From Saccharibacillus soli (GTDB lineage: Bacteria; Bacillota; Bacilli; Paenibacillales; Paenibacillaceae), in assembly GCA_002189105.1 (NCBI GenBank), contig NIOB01000001.1, positions 496,001 through 560,000 on the forward strand: DNA of 64,000 bases, given 5' to 3'. Below, one piece after another: positions 1 through 8,417 of the stretch; within the stretch, counting starts at the first letter, position 1; each line of letters starts with the position of its first letter. The notes under the pieces were generated by a model, which saw nothing but the letters and a program-made list of their open reading frames with translations, did no database searches and was not told the DNA's origin. The position numbers and the translations under genes were made by a program.

Positions 1-243
1 ACAGGACGCATCCGCGAAGTCTCCGGCGCGTCCGAAGAATTGAAGCACAGCGCCGATCATGTATCGGCGATCATGACGGACATCGCGGCTGTTGCCGAAC
101 AAAGCGCCGCAAGTACCGAGGAAGCCGCATCCTCCACGCAGGAACAGGCGCAGGCAATCGCCAGCATCTCCGATCTGTCTGGTGAAGTCACCGACAATGT
201 CGATGAGCTTCGCAGCCGGATTGCCCGCTTCAAGACTGAATAA
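1..243 (+). CDS. Methyl-accepting chemotaxis protein, C-terminal end (partial)
   Basis: The 3' end of a gene that starts before the window: the frame is open from base 1 to the TAA at 241-243, giving the last 80 residues. The segment is a low-complexity, Ala/Ser/Glu-rich helix with AAVAEQSAASTEEAASST, typical of the descending arm of the cytoplasmic coiled coil of chemoreceptors, with adaptation-type Glu/Gln pairs. The chain ends RIARFKTE and has no CheR/CheB tethering pentapeptide. By family it would signal to CheA/CheW at the membrane; the ligand-binding part is outside the window, so the stimulus cannot be guessed. An intrinsic terminator follows about 70 bp downstream. Confidence 0.85.
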   Translation, partial: TGRIREVSGASEELKHSADHVSAIMTDIAAVAEQSAASTEEAASSTQEQAQAIASISDLSGEVTDNVDELRSRIARFKTE

Positions 244-312
244 GCTTGAGATTATTTACTGAAGTCGCAAGATAAGCGGGTAGCACCTGTAACCGCAAAG
301 TCTTCCCGAGTC

Positions 313-343
313 GCCGGTTTCCTCACGAGGAAGCCGGCTTTTT
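313..343 (+). terminator. Intrinsic terminator after the chemoreceptor gene
   Basis: GCCGGTTTCC and GGAAGCCGGC form a 10-bp stem (one T-G pair) around a TCACGA loop, followed by five T. It separates the chemoreceptor gene from the next gene. Confidence 0.85.
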
Positions 344-424
344 ATCCTATCCATTTTCTAAAAAGCCCTTGTTTGGTTAAATGAATAACAGCAGGTTAAC
401 TGACGATCCGAAGGGAGCAGGGCA

Positions 425-1546
425 ATGAGAGACGATGAAAAGGGGCAGGAGACCCCGTTGGAACAGAGCCAGTGGGAGGCGGAGCTGCACGAAGAACAGG
501 AGGCAGATGCGCCAGGCTGGGAAGCCATCGATGCTGCGCTAAATAAGCAGTATGCGGGTATGGAGCCTTTTCACTACGGGACAATGATCTCCTATCGACT
601 GGGCGGGCCGGACCCACTGGACGGCGTGAGTGTCTATAAGCGGGAGGAACCGATTCCCCATTGGCACTATGTGACGTATGGCTTTACCGAATTATATGAG
701 AAAGAATCGGAGAATGAAGCCTACAGCGGGTTTGGATTTGAGTTGACGTTTCGATTGGTAGCGGAAGGCGAAGATCAGCCGCCCGTATGGGCGATCAATT
801 TTCTTCAGAATCTCGCGCGTTATGTATTCAGCAGCGGCAACGGGTTTCAGCCTGGGCATCATCTGGATGCAAATGGACCGATTGAGATGGATCGGGATAC
901 GCTTATTACGGCGGTCGCGTTTACCGAAGATCCAGAGCTTGGCGAAGGCGAATCGACGCTGGGCAAGTTCCGTTTTGTACAGGTAGTGGGCATTACAGCG
1001 GACGAATTGGACTTAATCAAGATCTGGAATACAACCAGCTTCCTTCAATTGGCGAAAAACAGACTTCCTCTGGGCGTAACAGATCTGAACCGTGCTTCGC
1101 TGTTGGATGATTCCGAGCTTCGTCAGGCGGCCGATCTTGGCGTGCGTACGGAAGGTTCAAGCACCGGCGTGCTTTATTTTGAAAGCTTGGTCTGGCACCG
1201 TCACCATCATTTTGGCAAGAGCGATTCCTATACGTTGGAGCTTGGAGCCAAGCAGGCGGAAGTGCTGGGACGTATGCTGAGTGCGCGGCTGGTACATGAT
1301 CGTCAACTGACCCTGATAGGACCTGACACGCGGGTAGAGCTGATTCCGGATGTGCAAAATCGAACCGCACAAATAGACGATGGGCTGCAGCTGTATCTGA
1401 ACGCCGACGCGGTGAGCGAACTCACCCATAAATTAAAGCCCCAGGAGACAGAGTTCACCCTGGCTGTGCTGCCTACTTTGTCCGTTCGGATTGTGAAGAC
1501 CTATCTGCGCGATTCTGAAGGTAATATTGTGGAAACGATTGGCTAG
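425..1546 (+). CDS. Suppressor-of-fused (SUFU) domain protein
   Basis: A 373-residue soluble protein with no signal peptide or membrane segment. After an acidic, poorly structured N-terminus (about residues 1-40), it matches the bacterial SUFU-like family: PLDGVSVYKREEPIPHWHYV and YGFTELYEKE near residues 60-95, then FGFELTFRLV and the WAINFLQNLARYV segment, all typical of the family core. A second, less conserved region (about 230-373) carries a His-rich patch (WHRHHHFGK). The ATG at 425 has GGGAG about 9 bp upstream. Bacterial SUFU proteins have no settled function; some occur as immunity proteins of polymorphic toxins, but no toxin gene is adjacent here. It appears to be a single-gene unit between a terminator and the fructose operon. 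Confidence 0.75.
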   Translation: MRDDEKGQETPLEQSQWEAELHEEQEADAPGWEAIDAALNKQYAGMEPFHYGTMISYRLGGPDPLDGVSVYKREEPIPHWHYVTYGFTELYEKESENEAYSGFGFELTFRLVAEGEDQPPVWAINFLQNLARYVFSSGNGFQPGHHLDANGPIEMDRDTLITAVAFTEDPELGEGESTLGKFRFVQVVGITADELDLIKIWNTTSFLQLAKNRLPLGVTDLNRASLLDDSELRQAADLGVRTEGSSTGVLYFESLVWHRHHHFGKSDSYTLELGAKQAEVLGRMLSARLVHDRQLTLIGPDTRVELIPDVQNRTAQIDDGLQLYLNADAVSELTHKLKPQETEFTLAVLPTLSVRIVKTYLRDSEGNIVETIG

Positions 1547-1893
1547 AAGAAGATTTGCAGGAGTTTGCAGAAGAACAACGATGCGCTGCTGATCGGGAAG
1601 CTCGTCTGGGTGATTGGCTCGGACGGGCTTTTTGAGTGCAAGGATTTGGGAGTCAATAGGAAGAAGCAGTCTGGTTTTTTGAAAGTCAGGGCAAGAGATA
1701 GGAAAGAAAATAGTCATTATTGGACTAAACGTTCAAAAGCAAGCATCCGATATATCATTCATACTCAAACGTTCAAACAGCCAGGCAGCACGGTTCTGAA
1801 ATCAAAAAAGGGTATGCAAATTAAAGCGTAACCAACGTTGATCCAGCAGGGCGTGGACAGTTTTAACAGCTTGTGAACGACGGTGAAATATTT
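1547..1893. other. Non-coding gap of about 350 bp
   Basis: No supported gene, RNA or clear terminator was found here. Open frames exist on both strands (for example 1565-1831 forward), but they lack ribosome binding sites and their translations have no recognisable features. The last part becomes AT-rich towards the fruR promoter. Confidence 0.5.
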
Positions 1894-1945
1894 TGATCGT
1901 TTTTGAAGAAAAGTGATTGTTTTTTTGAAAAGGTTAGGTTACAAT
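1894..1945 (+). promoter_or_regulatory. fru operon promoter with tandem direct-repeat operator
   Basis: TTGTTT (1917-1922) and TACAAT (1940-1945) are separated by 17 bp, a good vegetative promoter. Two direct repeats of the form TGATYGTTTTTGAA begin at 1894 and 1914, spaced 20 bp (two helical turns), the second lying over the -35. This is the arrangement expected for a DeoR-family operator, so autoregulation by FruR is likely; that link is inference. Confidence 0.65.
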
Positions 1946-1968
1946 GAGGGCAGATGGAGGAGTCGAAA

Positions 1969-2715
1969 ATGCTGACTGAAGAAAGATACCGAATCATACT
2001 ACAGCGCTTACAAATCTCGGGAATCGTCAAGTTACAGGAGCTTGTGGAGCTGCTTGGCACTTCGGAATCAACGGTGCGACGGGATCTGATCGATCTTGAA
2101 GCGCAGCATTTGCTCAAACGGGTACACGGCGGAGCTTCGCTGCTGCACAGGCGAAGTGAAGAACCCGGCATGGAGGAGAAAACGTTCAAAAACGTTCAGC
2201 AAAAGAATACAGTCGGTCGTGCGGCAGCCCATCAGCTGCGAGACGGCGAGTGTATCTACCTCGATGCAGGAACGACAACGCTGGCGATGATTCCTTTTAT
2301 CGAAGCGCAGGATATTACAGTCGTTACGAATGGATTGTCACATGTCGAAGCACTCGTTAGCAAAAATATTCGCGCTTATCTGCTTGGCGGTATGATGAAG
2401 AGTCACACCAAAGCCGTAATTGGCAGTATTGCACTCCAAAATATGGACAATTTCCGATTTGACAAAGCTTTTATTGGAACCAACGGGGTGAACGCCGAAT
2501 TTGGATTCACAACCCCTGATCCGGAAGAAGCGCTCATCAAGCGGCGCGCCAGACAGCTGTCGGAACGCACTTATGTATTGGCGGACTCCAGCAAGTTTGG
2601 AGAAGTGGCCTTTGCGAAATTGTTCGATCTCAAGGAAGCGACCATCATCACCGATTCCATCCCGGAAAGGTGGAGAAAGCCGATCCTTGAGAAAACCAAA
2701 ATAATCGAGGGATAA
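1969..2715 (+). CDS. fruR: DeoR-family transcriptional repressor of the fructose operon
   Basis: A 248-residue DeoR-family regulator. The N-terminal winged HTH shows LQELVELLGTSESTVRRDLI (about residues 20-39), and the C-terminal half is the DeoR sugar-phosphate sensor domain with YLDAGTTTLAM, VVTNGLSHVEAL and TNGVNAEFGFTTPDPEEA. The family senses phosphorylated sugars, here probably fructose 1-phosphate made by the downstream PTS. An ATG at 1954 is in frame, but GGAGGAG sits at 1956-1962, so the ATG at 1969 is chosen. It ends 3 bp before fruK and is the first gene of fruR-fruK-fruA, preceded by a promoter with direct repeats that it probably binds itself. Confidence 0.9.
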   Translation: MLTEERYRIILQRLQISGIVKLQELVELLGTSESTVRRDLIDLEAQHLLKRVHGGASLLHRRSEEPGMEEKTFKNVQQKNTVGRAAAHQLRDGECIYLDAGTTTLAMIPFIEAQDITVVTNGLSHVEALVSKNIRAYLLGGMMKSHTKAVIGSIALQNMDNFRFDKAFIGTNGVNAEFGFTTPDPEEALIKRRARQLSERTYVLADSSKFGEVAFAKLFDLKEATIITDSIPERWRKPILEKTKIIEG

Positions 2716-2718
2716 ATC

Positions 2719-3630
2719 ATGATCTACACCGTAACCCTTAACCCTTCCATCGATTACATTGTGGAAGTGGAAGAACTTCAGCTGGACGCCCTGAACCGTA
2801 TGAAACGTGACTTGAAGCTCCCTGGTGGGAAAGGCATCAACGTATCGCGTATCCTGAGTCGGCTGGGGATTGAAAATACAGCGCTTGGCTTCCTTGGCGG
2901 TTTCACCGGACGATTCATTGAAGATGTGCTGAAGTCCGAAGCCATCGTGACTGATTTCGTGAATGTGCAGGGTGACACACGCATCAACATCAAGCTCAAG
3001 CATGGCGGCGAGACGGAGATTAATGGACTGGGTCCGGAAATCGGTCAGCCGGAAGCCGATGCGTTAGTGGAGAAGCTGAGAACGCTTACACCCAGCGATG
3101 TTGTCGTTCTCTCCGGAAGCGTACCGCCTTCCCTGGGCAGTTCCTTCTATGAACGCCTGATTGCGGTTATTGAGGAGCGCGGAGCCAGATTCGTCATTGA
3201 TACCACGGGCGAAGCGCTGCTCAAGGCGCTGCCGCATCGTCCGCTGCTCGTCAAGCCCAATCATCATGAGCTGGCTGAACTATTTGACGTCGAGATTGAA
3301 GGCCGCGAGGATCTGATCAAGTATGGTCGGAAGCTGCTCGATATGGGCGCAGAAAACGTACTGATCTCGATGGCTGGCGATGGTGCCTTATTGGTCACCG
3401 CCGATCAGGTCTACCATGCGAATGTGCCAAAAGGGGAAGTCAAAAACTCGGTTGGTGCAGGCGACTCCATGATCGCCGGATTCGTAGGTACGCTGTCGAA
3501 GACGGGGGACCCGCTGGATGCTCTTCGCACCGGTACGGCTTCCGGCAGCGCAACGGCCTTCTCCGATGACCTGGCTGAACGGACGAAGATCGATTCGCTG
3601 ATCTCACAGGTTCAGGTTCAACCCATCTAA
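2719..3630 (+). CDS. fruK: 1-phosphofructokinase (PfkB family)
   Basis: A 303-residue PfkB-family sugar kinase. It should phosphorylate fructose 1-phosphate to fructose 1,6-bisphosphate with ATP in the cytoplasm, passing PTS-imported fructose into glycolysis. The N-terminus TVTLNPSIDYIVEV and LPGGKGINVSRIL are the substrate-binding signature of the FruK/LacC group. KNSVGAGDSMIAGFVG (about 237-252) is the PfkB signature 2 with the catalytic Asp and anion hole. Length is normal. The start lies 3 bp after the fruR stop, consistent with translational coupling, and fruA follows after about 124 bp. Confidence 0.93.
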   Translation: MIYTVTLNPSIDYIVEVEELQLDALNRMKRDLKLPGGKGINVSRILSRLGIENTALGFLGGFTGRFIEDVLKSEAIVTDFVNVQGDTRINIKLKHGGETEINGLGPEIGQPEADALVEKLRTLTPSDVVVLSGSVPPSLGSSFYERLIAVIEERGARFVIDTTGEALLKALPHRPLLVKPNHHELAELFDVEIEGREDLIKYGRKLLDMGAENVLISMAGDGALLVTADQVYHANVPKGEVKNSVGAGDSMIAGFVGTLSKTGDPLDALRTGTASGSATAFSDDLAERTKIDSLISQVQVQPI

Positions 3631-3754
3631 CGTTTCACCCCATAGTGCGCCTCATCCTTAGACCGTCATCTTGTCGGAGCGCTTGATTGACCCGAAAGCA
3701 GCAGTAACGGCGTGCGTAGGCCGCACGCCGACATCAACTCCAGAGGAGTGGAAC

Positions 3755-5695
3755 ATGATGAGAATTACAGATCTGATGATCGAACCGGTCATGATCTTGG
3801 ACCTGAAGTCCGTTACCAAAGAAGCGGTGATCGATGAACTGATCGCCTCCCTGAATAAAAGCGGCAGAATCAACGACGCAGCAGCGTTCAAAGAAGCGAT
3901 TCTGGCCCGCGAAGCTCAATCCAGCACAGGCATTGGCGAAGGCATTGCCATGCCGCATGCCAAGACCCGCGCCGTTAATGAACCAACCATCGTATTCGGC
4001 AAGAGCTCGCCTGGTGTGAATTACGAATCGCTGGACGATCAACCGGCGCACTTCTTCTTCATGATCGCTGTACCGGAAGGCGAGTCCAATCTGCACCTGC
4101 AAGCGCTGAAGGTATTGTCGCGTATGCTGCTGGATGCAGACTTCCTGGGACGCCTTCGCCAAGTCAGCACACCTGCTGAAGTTACGGCACTGTTTAACTC
4201 CGCCCAAGCGGAAAGCGAACAACCTTCTGCGCCGGCTGCTCAGGGAAGCGCTTCCTCGAATGTGGTTGTCGGCAACCCGAACTCCGATCAGTTTGTCGTA
4301 GCGGTAACGGCGTGCCCAACGGGTATTGCCCACACATTCATGGCAGAAGATGCCCTGAAGAAGAAAGCCAAGGAACTCGGCATTAACATCCGCGTGGAAA
4401 CGAACGGCTCCGAAGGCGTTGGCAACGAGCTGACGGCAGCCGAAATCGCCCGCGCAAGCGGCGTCATCATCGCAGCGGACAAAAACGTGGAGATGGCTCG
4501 CTTCGACGGCAAACCGGTTCTACAGCGGAAAGTCAGCGACGGCATCCGCAAACCAGAAGAATTGATTCGCAAAGCCGCAAGCGGCGACGCGCCAATCTAC
4601 CGCCACGAAGGCGGAGCGGCAGCAGGCGGTTCTGATCGCGGCGCCAAAGTCAGCGTAGGCGGCAAAATCTACAAAGACCTGATGAACGGCATCTCGCACA
4701 TGCTTCCGTTCGTTGTCGGCGGCGGCATCCTGATCGCCATCTCGTTCCTGTTCGAGCAATACGGCGGCGGCGGCGAGAACAATCCCGTCTTCAAGCTGCT
4801 GATGGAAATCGGCGGCAACGGAGCGTTCCACTTCCTGATTCCGATCCTTGCCGGCTTCATCGCAATGAGCATTGGCGACCGTCCGGCTCTGATGCCGGGT
4901 ATCGTGGCCGGTTATATGGCTTCCACGTCCGGTGCCGGCTTCCTCGGCGGTCTGGCAGCTGGTTTCCTGGCCGGTTATATCGTCATCGGTCTGCGCAAGC
5001 TGTTCAAAGGCCTTCCTAAGAGTATTGACGGTCTCAAACCGATTCTCATCTATCCGGTGCTCGGCTTGCTCGCTGTCGGTCTGGTCATGTACTACGTCAT
5101 CGATCCGGTATTCGGCGGTCTCAACACCTGGATCACCAACGTGCTGGAAAACCTCGGCACGGGTAACGCGGTTCTGCTCGGCCTGATTCTGGGCGGCATG
5201 ATGTCGATCGACATGGGCGGTCCGTTCAACAAAGCGGCTTACACGTTCGCAATCGGCATTTACACAACGACCGGCGACGGCGCTTGGATGGCGGCTGTTA
5301 TGGCGGGCGGCATGGTTCCTCCGCTGGCGATCGCTCTGGCAACGACGTTCTTCAAGAACAAATTCACGGAAGAAGAACGCAAATCCGGCATCACGAACTA
5401 CGTACTGGGTCTGAGCTTCATCACGGAAGGCGCGATTCCATTCGCGGCTGCCGATCCGCTTCGTATTCTGACTTCCTGCATCATCGGTTCCGCGGTAGCG
5501 GGCGGCCTCACGCAATGGTGGGCAATCAACGTTCCGGCTCCGCACGGCGGCATCTTCGTCGCAGCGCTGGCCAATCACGCGGTCCTGTTCCTGCTGACGG
5601 TCGTTATCGGTTCGGTGATCTCGGCTCTCATCTTGGGCTTCTGGAAAAAGACGCTGGCACAACGCGCGGAAATCGCTGCGAAAAAAGCCGCTTAA
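3755..5695 (+). CDS. fruA: Fructose-specific PTS enzyme IIABC
   Basis: A 646-residue fused PTS transporter with domain order A-B-C. EIIA (about 1-150) has the phospho-His site in GIAMPHAKT. EIIB (about 180-280) has the phospho-Cys site in VTACPTGIAHTFMAE. EIIC (about 310-640) is a multi-span membrane domain with HMLPFVVGGGILIA, DMGGPFNKAAYTF and ITEGAIPFAAADPLR, characteristic of fructose permeases. It imports fructose as fructose 1-phosphate, the FruK substrate. An upstream in-frame extension to 3671 lacks a ribosome site; GAGGAG at 3743-3748 supports ATG 3755 (ATG 3758 is also possible). A strong terminator follows. Confidence 0.95.
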   Translation: MMRITDLMIEPVMILDLKSVTKEAVIDELIASLNKSGRINDAAAFKEAILAREAQSSTGIGEGIAMPHAKTRAVNEPTIVFGKSSPGVNYESLDDQPAHFFFMIAVPEGESNLHLQALKVLSRMLLDADFLGRLRQVSTPAEVTALFNSAQAESEQPSAPAAQGSASSNVVVGNPNSDQFVVAVTACPTGIAHTFMAEDALKKKAKELGINIRVETNGSEGVGNELTAAEIARASGVIIAADKNVEMARFDGKPVLQRKVSDGIRKPEELIRKAASGDAPIYRHEGGAAAGGSDRGAKVSVGGKIYKDLMNGISHMLPFVVGGGILIAISFLFEQYGGGGENNPVFKLLMEIGGNGAFHFLIPILAGFIAMSIGDRPALMPGIVAGYMASTSGAGFLGGLAAGFLAGYIVIGLRKLFKGLPKSIDGLKPILIYPVLGLLAVGLVMYYVIDPVFGGLNTWITNVLENLGTGNAVLLGLILGGMMSIDMGGPFNKAAYTFAIGIYTTTGDGAWMAAVMAGGMVPPLAIALATTFFKNKFTEEERKSGITNYVLGLSFITEGAIPFAAADPLRILTSCIIGSAVAGGLTQWWAINVPAPHGGIFVAALANHAVLFLLTVVIGSVISALILGFWKKTLAQRAEIAAKKAA

Positions 5696-5739
5696 TCCAA
5701 AGTCCGCCGAACAACGACACATCATATCTGGATTTGTTC

Positions 5740-5770
5740 AAAGGCCTTTCCTCCCAGGGAAAGGCCTTTT
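5740..5770 (+). terminator. Intrinsic terminator of the fru operon
   Basis: AAAGGCCTTTCC pairs with GGGAAAGGCCTTT around a short loop and ends in a T run. It closes the fruRKA transcript. Confidence 0.9.
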
Positions 5771-5961
5771 TATTGCCTCATCAATTGATCGTTTTCCTGT
5801 AAATAAAGAAAATATAATGAAAAAAGACCCTATTATTGATTCGGTTTTCAAGCGGGCGGTTTAATGAGAGTTAAATTCCGCCTGCCCCATACAAAATTGT
5901 AGGGCGGCAGCTTGTAATGGAAAACGTTAGAGCTTCCAAGTCAAAAGGAGGGGGAACCCGG

Positions 5962-7044
5962 GTGAAGCCCAGTGTAAGTATTGTTATACCTGTATTTAAC
6001 GTAGAAAAGTATCTGAAAAAGTGCCTGGACAGCCTCTCGGCACAGACGCTGCGCGAGATCGAGATCATCGTGGTCGATGATGGTTCAACGGACGGATCAC
6101 TCGCCGTTGCCAGGGAATGTGCGAGGGGAGATGCCCGGATTCAAGTCATTCACCAGGAGAATCGAGGGGTCAGTGGAGCACGAAATACCGGGCTGGATGC
6201 CGCCTCTGGAGATTACATTGGGTTCGTCGATCCGGATGATTGGGTGGAAGCCGGCATGTACGAAGCTTTACATACACGGGCAAGGCAGGATGAGTCCGAC
6301 TTCTGCGCTTGCGACTACAGCCTGGTCTATGAGGACGGTGTGGGTACACACAGCGTTCTCGGTCTTCGTGACGGGAAATGGAATCTCGCCGAATATGGAC
6401 TGGATAAGCTGTGGAATGAAAAAAAGTTTGCTGCGGTCATCTGGAACAAAATCTACCGCCGCTCCTTGATCGAACAGCATGGACTGCGCTTTGAATCCAC
6501 GAAAAAGGTATTCAGCGAAGATGTCCTGTTCAATCTATTTTTCCTCCGACATGCCGTTACCGCTTCCTCGGTAGGAACCTCGTATTATCACTACTTCCAA
6601 ATGCGCGAAGGTTCGATCATGAACAGCATCAAACCCGATCATCTAAAGAGGGAGCTGTTTCTGGTGGATCGCTTTAGCGACTATTACGCCACTTATCCGA
6701 ACCCGGAAGTTAGCGAACGGATGATGTTTCGTTTATTTTTTGAGCGGATTCAGAACAGCTGCATGTACAATCTGGATCGACGCGGACGAGTGAGTCATAC
6801 CTGGAGAGAACTGCGAGAAGCGAAGCAGCATAAGCACTTCACTCGCAGTATGCGCACAGCCGCTTCCGATTCAGAGATCTGGCTGCCCATGCGAGGATTC
6901 GCCGGAATAGCCGGGAGGGGAATGCTGCTGCCTGCCGCGTGTTATATCCATGCGTTTGGTCTGGCTTCCCGGATGAAGAAGAAGTGGCGGGGAAGAGGCG
7001 AGAGCAAGCGTTCCAAGGCTTCATCCATTCAGTCGGCTCAATGA
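5962..7044 (+). CDS. Family 2 glycosyltransferase
   Basis: A 360-residue GT2-type (GT-A fold) enzyme with SVSIVIPVFNVEKYLKKCLDS at the N-terminus, VVDDGSTDGS (nucleotide-sugar Asp), GVSGARNTGLDAASGDYIGF and the DxD-type metal site in VDPDDWVE (about residue 90). The C-terminal half (SEDVLFNLFFLRHAVTA) is the acceptor part seen in capsular, exopolysaccharide and teichoic-acid transferases such as the EpsJ group. The start is the GTG at 5962 because AAAAGGAGGGG lies 7 bp upstream; the ATG at 5917 has no ribosome site. The last 25 residues are a basic tail (MKKKWRGRGESKRSK). It stands alone, so donor and acceptor are unknown. Confidence 0.85.
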   Translation: MKPSVSIVIPVFNVEKYLKKCLDSLSAQTLREIEIIVVDDGSTDGSLAVARECARGDARIQVIHQENRGVSGARNTGLDAASGDYIGFVDPDDWVEAGMYEALHTRARQDESDFCACDYSLVYEDGVGTHSVLGLRDGKWNLAEYGLDKLWNEKKFAAVIWNKIYRRSLIEQHGLRFESTKKVFSEDVLFNLFFLRHAVTASSVGTSYYHYFQMREGSIMNSIKPDHLKRELFLVDRFSDYYATYPNPEVSERMMFRLFFERIQNSCMYNLDRRGRVSHTWRELREAKQHKHFTRSMRTAASDSEIWLPMRGFAGIAGRGMLLPAACYIHAFGLASRMKKKWRGRGESKRSKASSIQSAQ

Positions 7045-7094
7045 TCGAGGGGCGCAGCGGGGCGGCACTAATCGGCTCGACTCCCGATTCCAAC

Positions 7095-7126
7095 AAAAAG
7101 AGCTTCCGTCGTCGGAAGCTCTTTTT
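7095..7126. terminator. Bidirectional terminator between convergent genes
   Basis: A perfect inverted repeat AAAAAGAGCTTCCG-TCGT-CGGAAGCTCTTTTT with T runs on both strands, placed between the forward glycosyltransferase and the reverse YtxH gene. Confidence 0.9.
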
Positions 7127-7230
7127 ACTATGCGATCACAGTATATCGATGAGCCGTTTGTCCGACCCGCCGTTCGAGTGCGTGGACTGCGCCGCAGATT
7201 CGTACAACATCCGATGGACAGTCAACCGAC

Positions 7231-7818
7231 TCAGCTGCTGACTCCCGCGTTGGCGATTCGCTGCTGGGCGTTTTTGACAACGGCAGCTGTTTCTTCCGTT
7301 TGCTTTTTCAGCTTGGCAATATCGTCTTGCAGCTTGGTGTCGTTCTCCTGCGCTTCCTGGAAGCGTTCCAGCTCGACTTTTAGCTCGCGTACCGCCGATT
7401 CAATCTCGGCTTTCCATTCGACAGCCACCTCAGCGACTTCCTTGCCGAATGCGATCCACTCGCGGCTCAAGTCTGCGGCAGCGCGGCCTTTTTCACGGAG
7501 CGTTGCGATAGCCATCTGGCCTTTGTCCTTGGCGCTTAGCATGGAAGCCTGGCCTTTGTCACGGATGGAGACGACCGTCGTGACCCCGCGATCCTTGAGA
7601 TCGAGTGCCGTCGATACGCCCTTGTCCTTCAAGTCCGCTGCTGCGGCGACGCCGCGCTCTTTCCATTCCAGGCTCTTGTCCTTGACATCAACCGCAGTCT
7701 CGGCGAGCACACGGCGCGTCTCGGAGCCGCGCTGCGGCGCGAACAGCAGAGCAGCTGCTCCGCCTACAGCGGCACCGGCAGCAAGTCCAGCGATAAATTT
7801 CAACGTAGAATTTGACAT
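7231..7818 (-). CDS. YtxH-domain protein with long coiled coil
   Basis: A 195-residue protein. Residues 1-35 are the YtxH signature: a short hydrophobic Gly/Ala-rich segment KFIAGLAAGAAVGGAAALLF followed by APQRGSETR. The remainder is predicted coiled coil built from repeats of the form xLKDKG/SxRDKG (residues about 45-110) and a Gln/Glu/Lys-rich C-terminal heptad region. AGGAGG 8 bp upstream supports ATG 7818 over the longer open frame. YtxH proteins are general-stress or envelope-associated proteins of unknown mechanism in Bacilli. A second YtxH-like gene lies just upstream on the same strand. Confidence 0.8.
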   Translation of the reverse strand: MSNSTLKFIAGLAAGAAVGGAAALLFAPQRGSETRRVLAETAVDVKDKSLEWKERGVAAAADLKDKGVSTALDLKDRGVTTVVSIRDKGQASMLSAKDKGQMAIATLREKGRAAADLSREWIAFGKEVAEVAVEWKAEIESAVRELKVELERFQEAQENDTKLQDDIAKLKKQTEETAAVVKNAQQRIANAGVSS

Positions 7819-7929
7819 ATGTAAGCCTCCTGTCCCAGTGGGTTCTCTTCTAGTATTACCCATCCCTGACGTTCTGAATAGAGCCAGTAGGCATGAAAGT
7901 GAAAAATAGCGCTTTATCAGCCTATATGG

Positions 7930-7964
7930 AAAAGAGGACCCCGAACGAGTCGGCATCCTCTTTT
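7930..7964 (-). terminator. Intrinsic terminator between the two YtxH-like genes
   Basis: AAAAGAGGA and TCCTCTTTT form a 9-bp stem with an inner CCGA/TCGG stem. It is symmetric, so it could act on both strands; it follows the reverse gene ending at 7996. Confidence 0.75.
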
Positions 7965-7995
7965 CTTGATGGATGAAGTCAGGCAGGTGACCGCT

Positions 7996-8355
7996 TTATT
8001 TGTGTTCAGGCGGCGGGACAACGGACAGATGAGGCTCAGATGAAGGAAACTGGGGAAGAGGAGCACGTTCTTCGGCGGCAGGCTCCTCCGGCAGCGGCTT
8101 GATGTCCTGCGTCTCAATGGCTTCTTTCCAATCCTCGTCATGGCTGATCTCCCGGCCGAGTGCGATCAGATCACGTGTCTTCTCCGCCGTCTCATGCCCG
8201 ATCTCCATGCCCAGTTCCTTCGTCTGTACAGCCAGCTCACGAATCTTCTGCCGTGCGCCTGCCCCCTTGCGGGAAGCGAGAAACCATGCGGCGCCTGCTC
8301 CTGCAAGCGTACCGACCACAATGCGGGCCGCACGCTTCTTGTTCACGTCGTTCAT
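7996..8355 (-). CDS. YtxH-like small membrane-associated protein
   Basis: A 119-residue protein with one N-terminal hydrophobic stretch (IVVGTLAGAGAAWFLASRKG) followed by a basic-acidic helical region (ARQKIRELAVQTKELGMEIG) and a Pro/Glu-rich tail (about residues 85-119). The pattern of a hydrophobic hairpin, then a K/R turn and an amphipathic helix is that of the YtxH/gas-vesicle-like family. AGGAGG 9 bp upstream of MNDVNKK supports the ATG at 8355; an extension to 8385 is less likely. The function is unknown, but the pairing with another YtxH protein suggests an envelope or stress role. Confidence 0.65.
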   Translation of the reverse strand: MNDVNKKRAARIVVGTLAGAGAAWFLASRKGAGARQKIRELAVQTKELGMEIGHETAEKTRDLIALGREISHDEDWKEAIETQDIKPLPEEPAAEERAPLPQFPSSEPHLSVVPPPEHK

Positions 8356-8417
8356 CCACCTGTTCCTCCTCATGAAATCTAGCATTTGACTTCTTTCCCT
8401 TTATTAAACCTATTGGG

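Noticed and set aside
250-345. Resemblance to a c-di-GMP-I (GEMM) riboswitch: CGCAAAG and TCGCCGG motifs before a terminator
   Set aside because: The paired stems and the other conserved blocks of the aptamer are missing, and the segment follows a stop codon rather than leading a gene. I see only a terminator.
1565-1831. An 88-codon forward open frame after the SUFU gene
   Set aside because: No ribosome site, no recognisable features, and overlapping open frames on the other strand.
4520-5725. A 401-codon open frame on the reverse strand inside fruA
   Set aside because: It is antisense to a clear EIIBC domain; composition (Asp/Arg/Gln-rich) and lack of a start signal mark it as a shadow frame.
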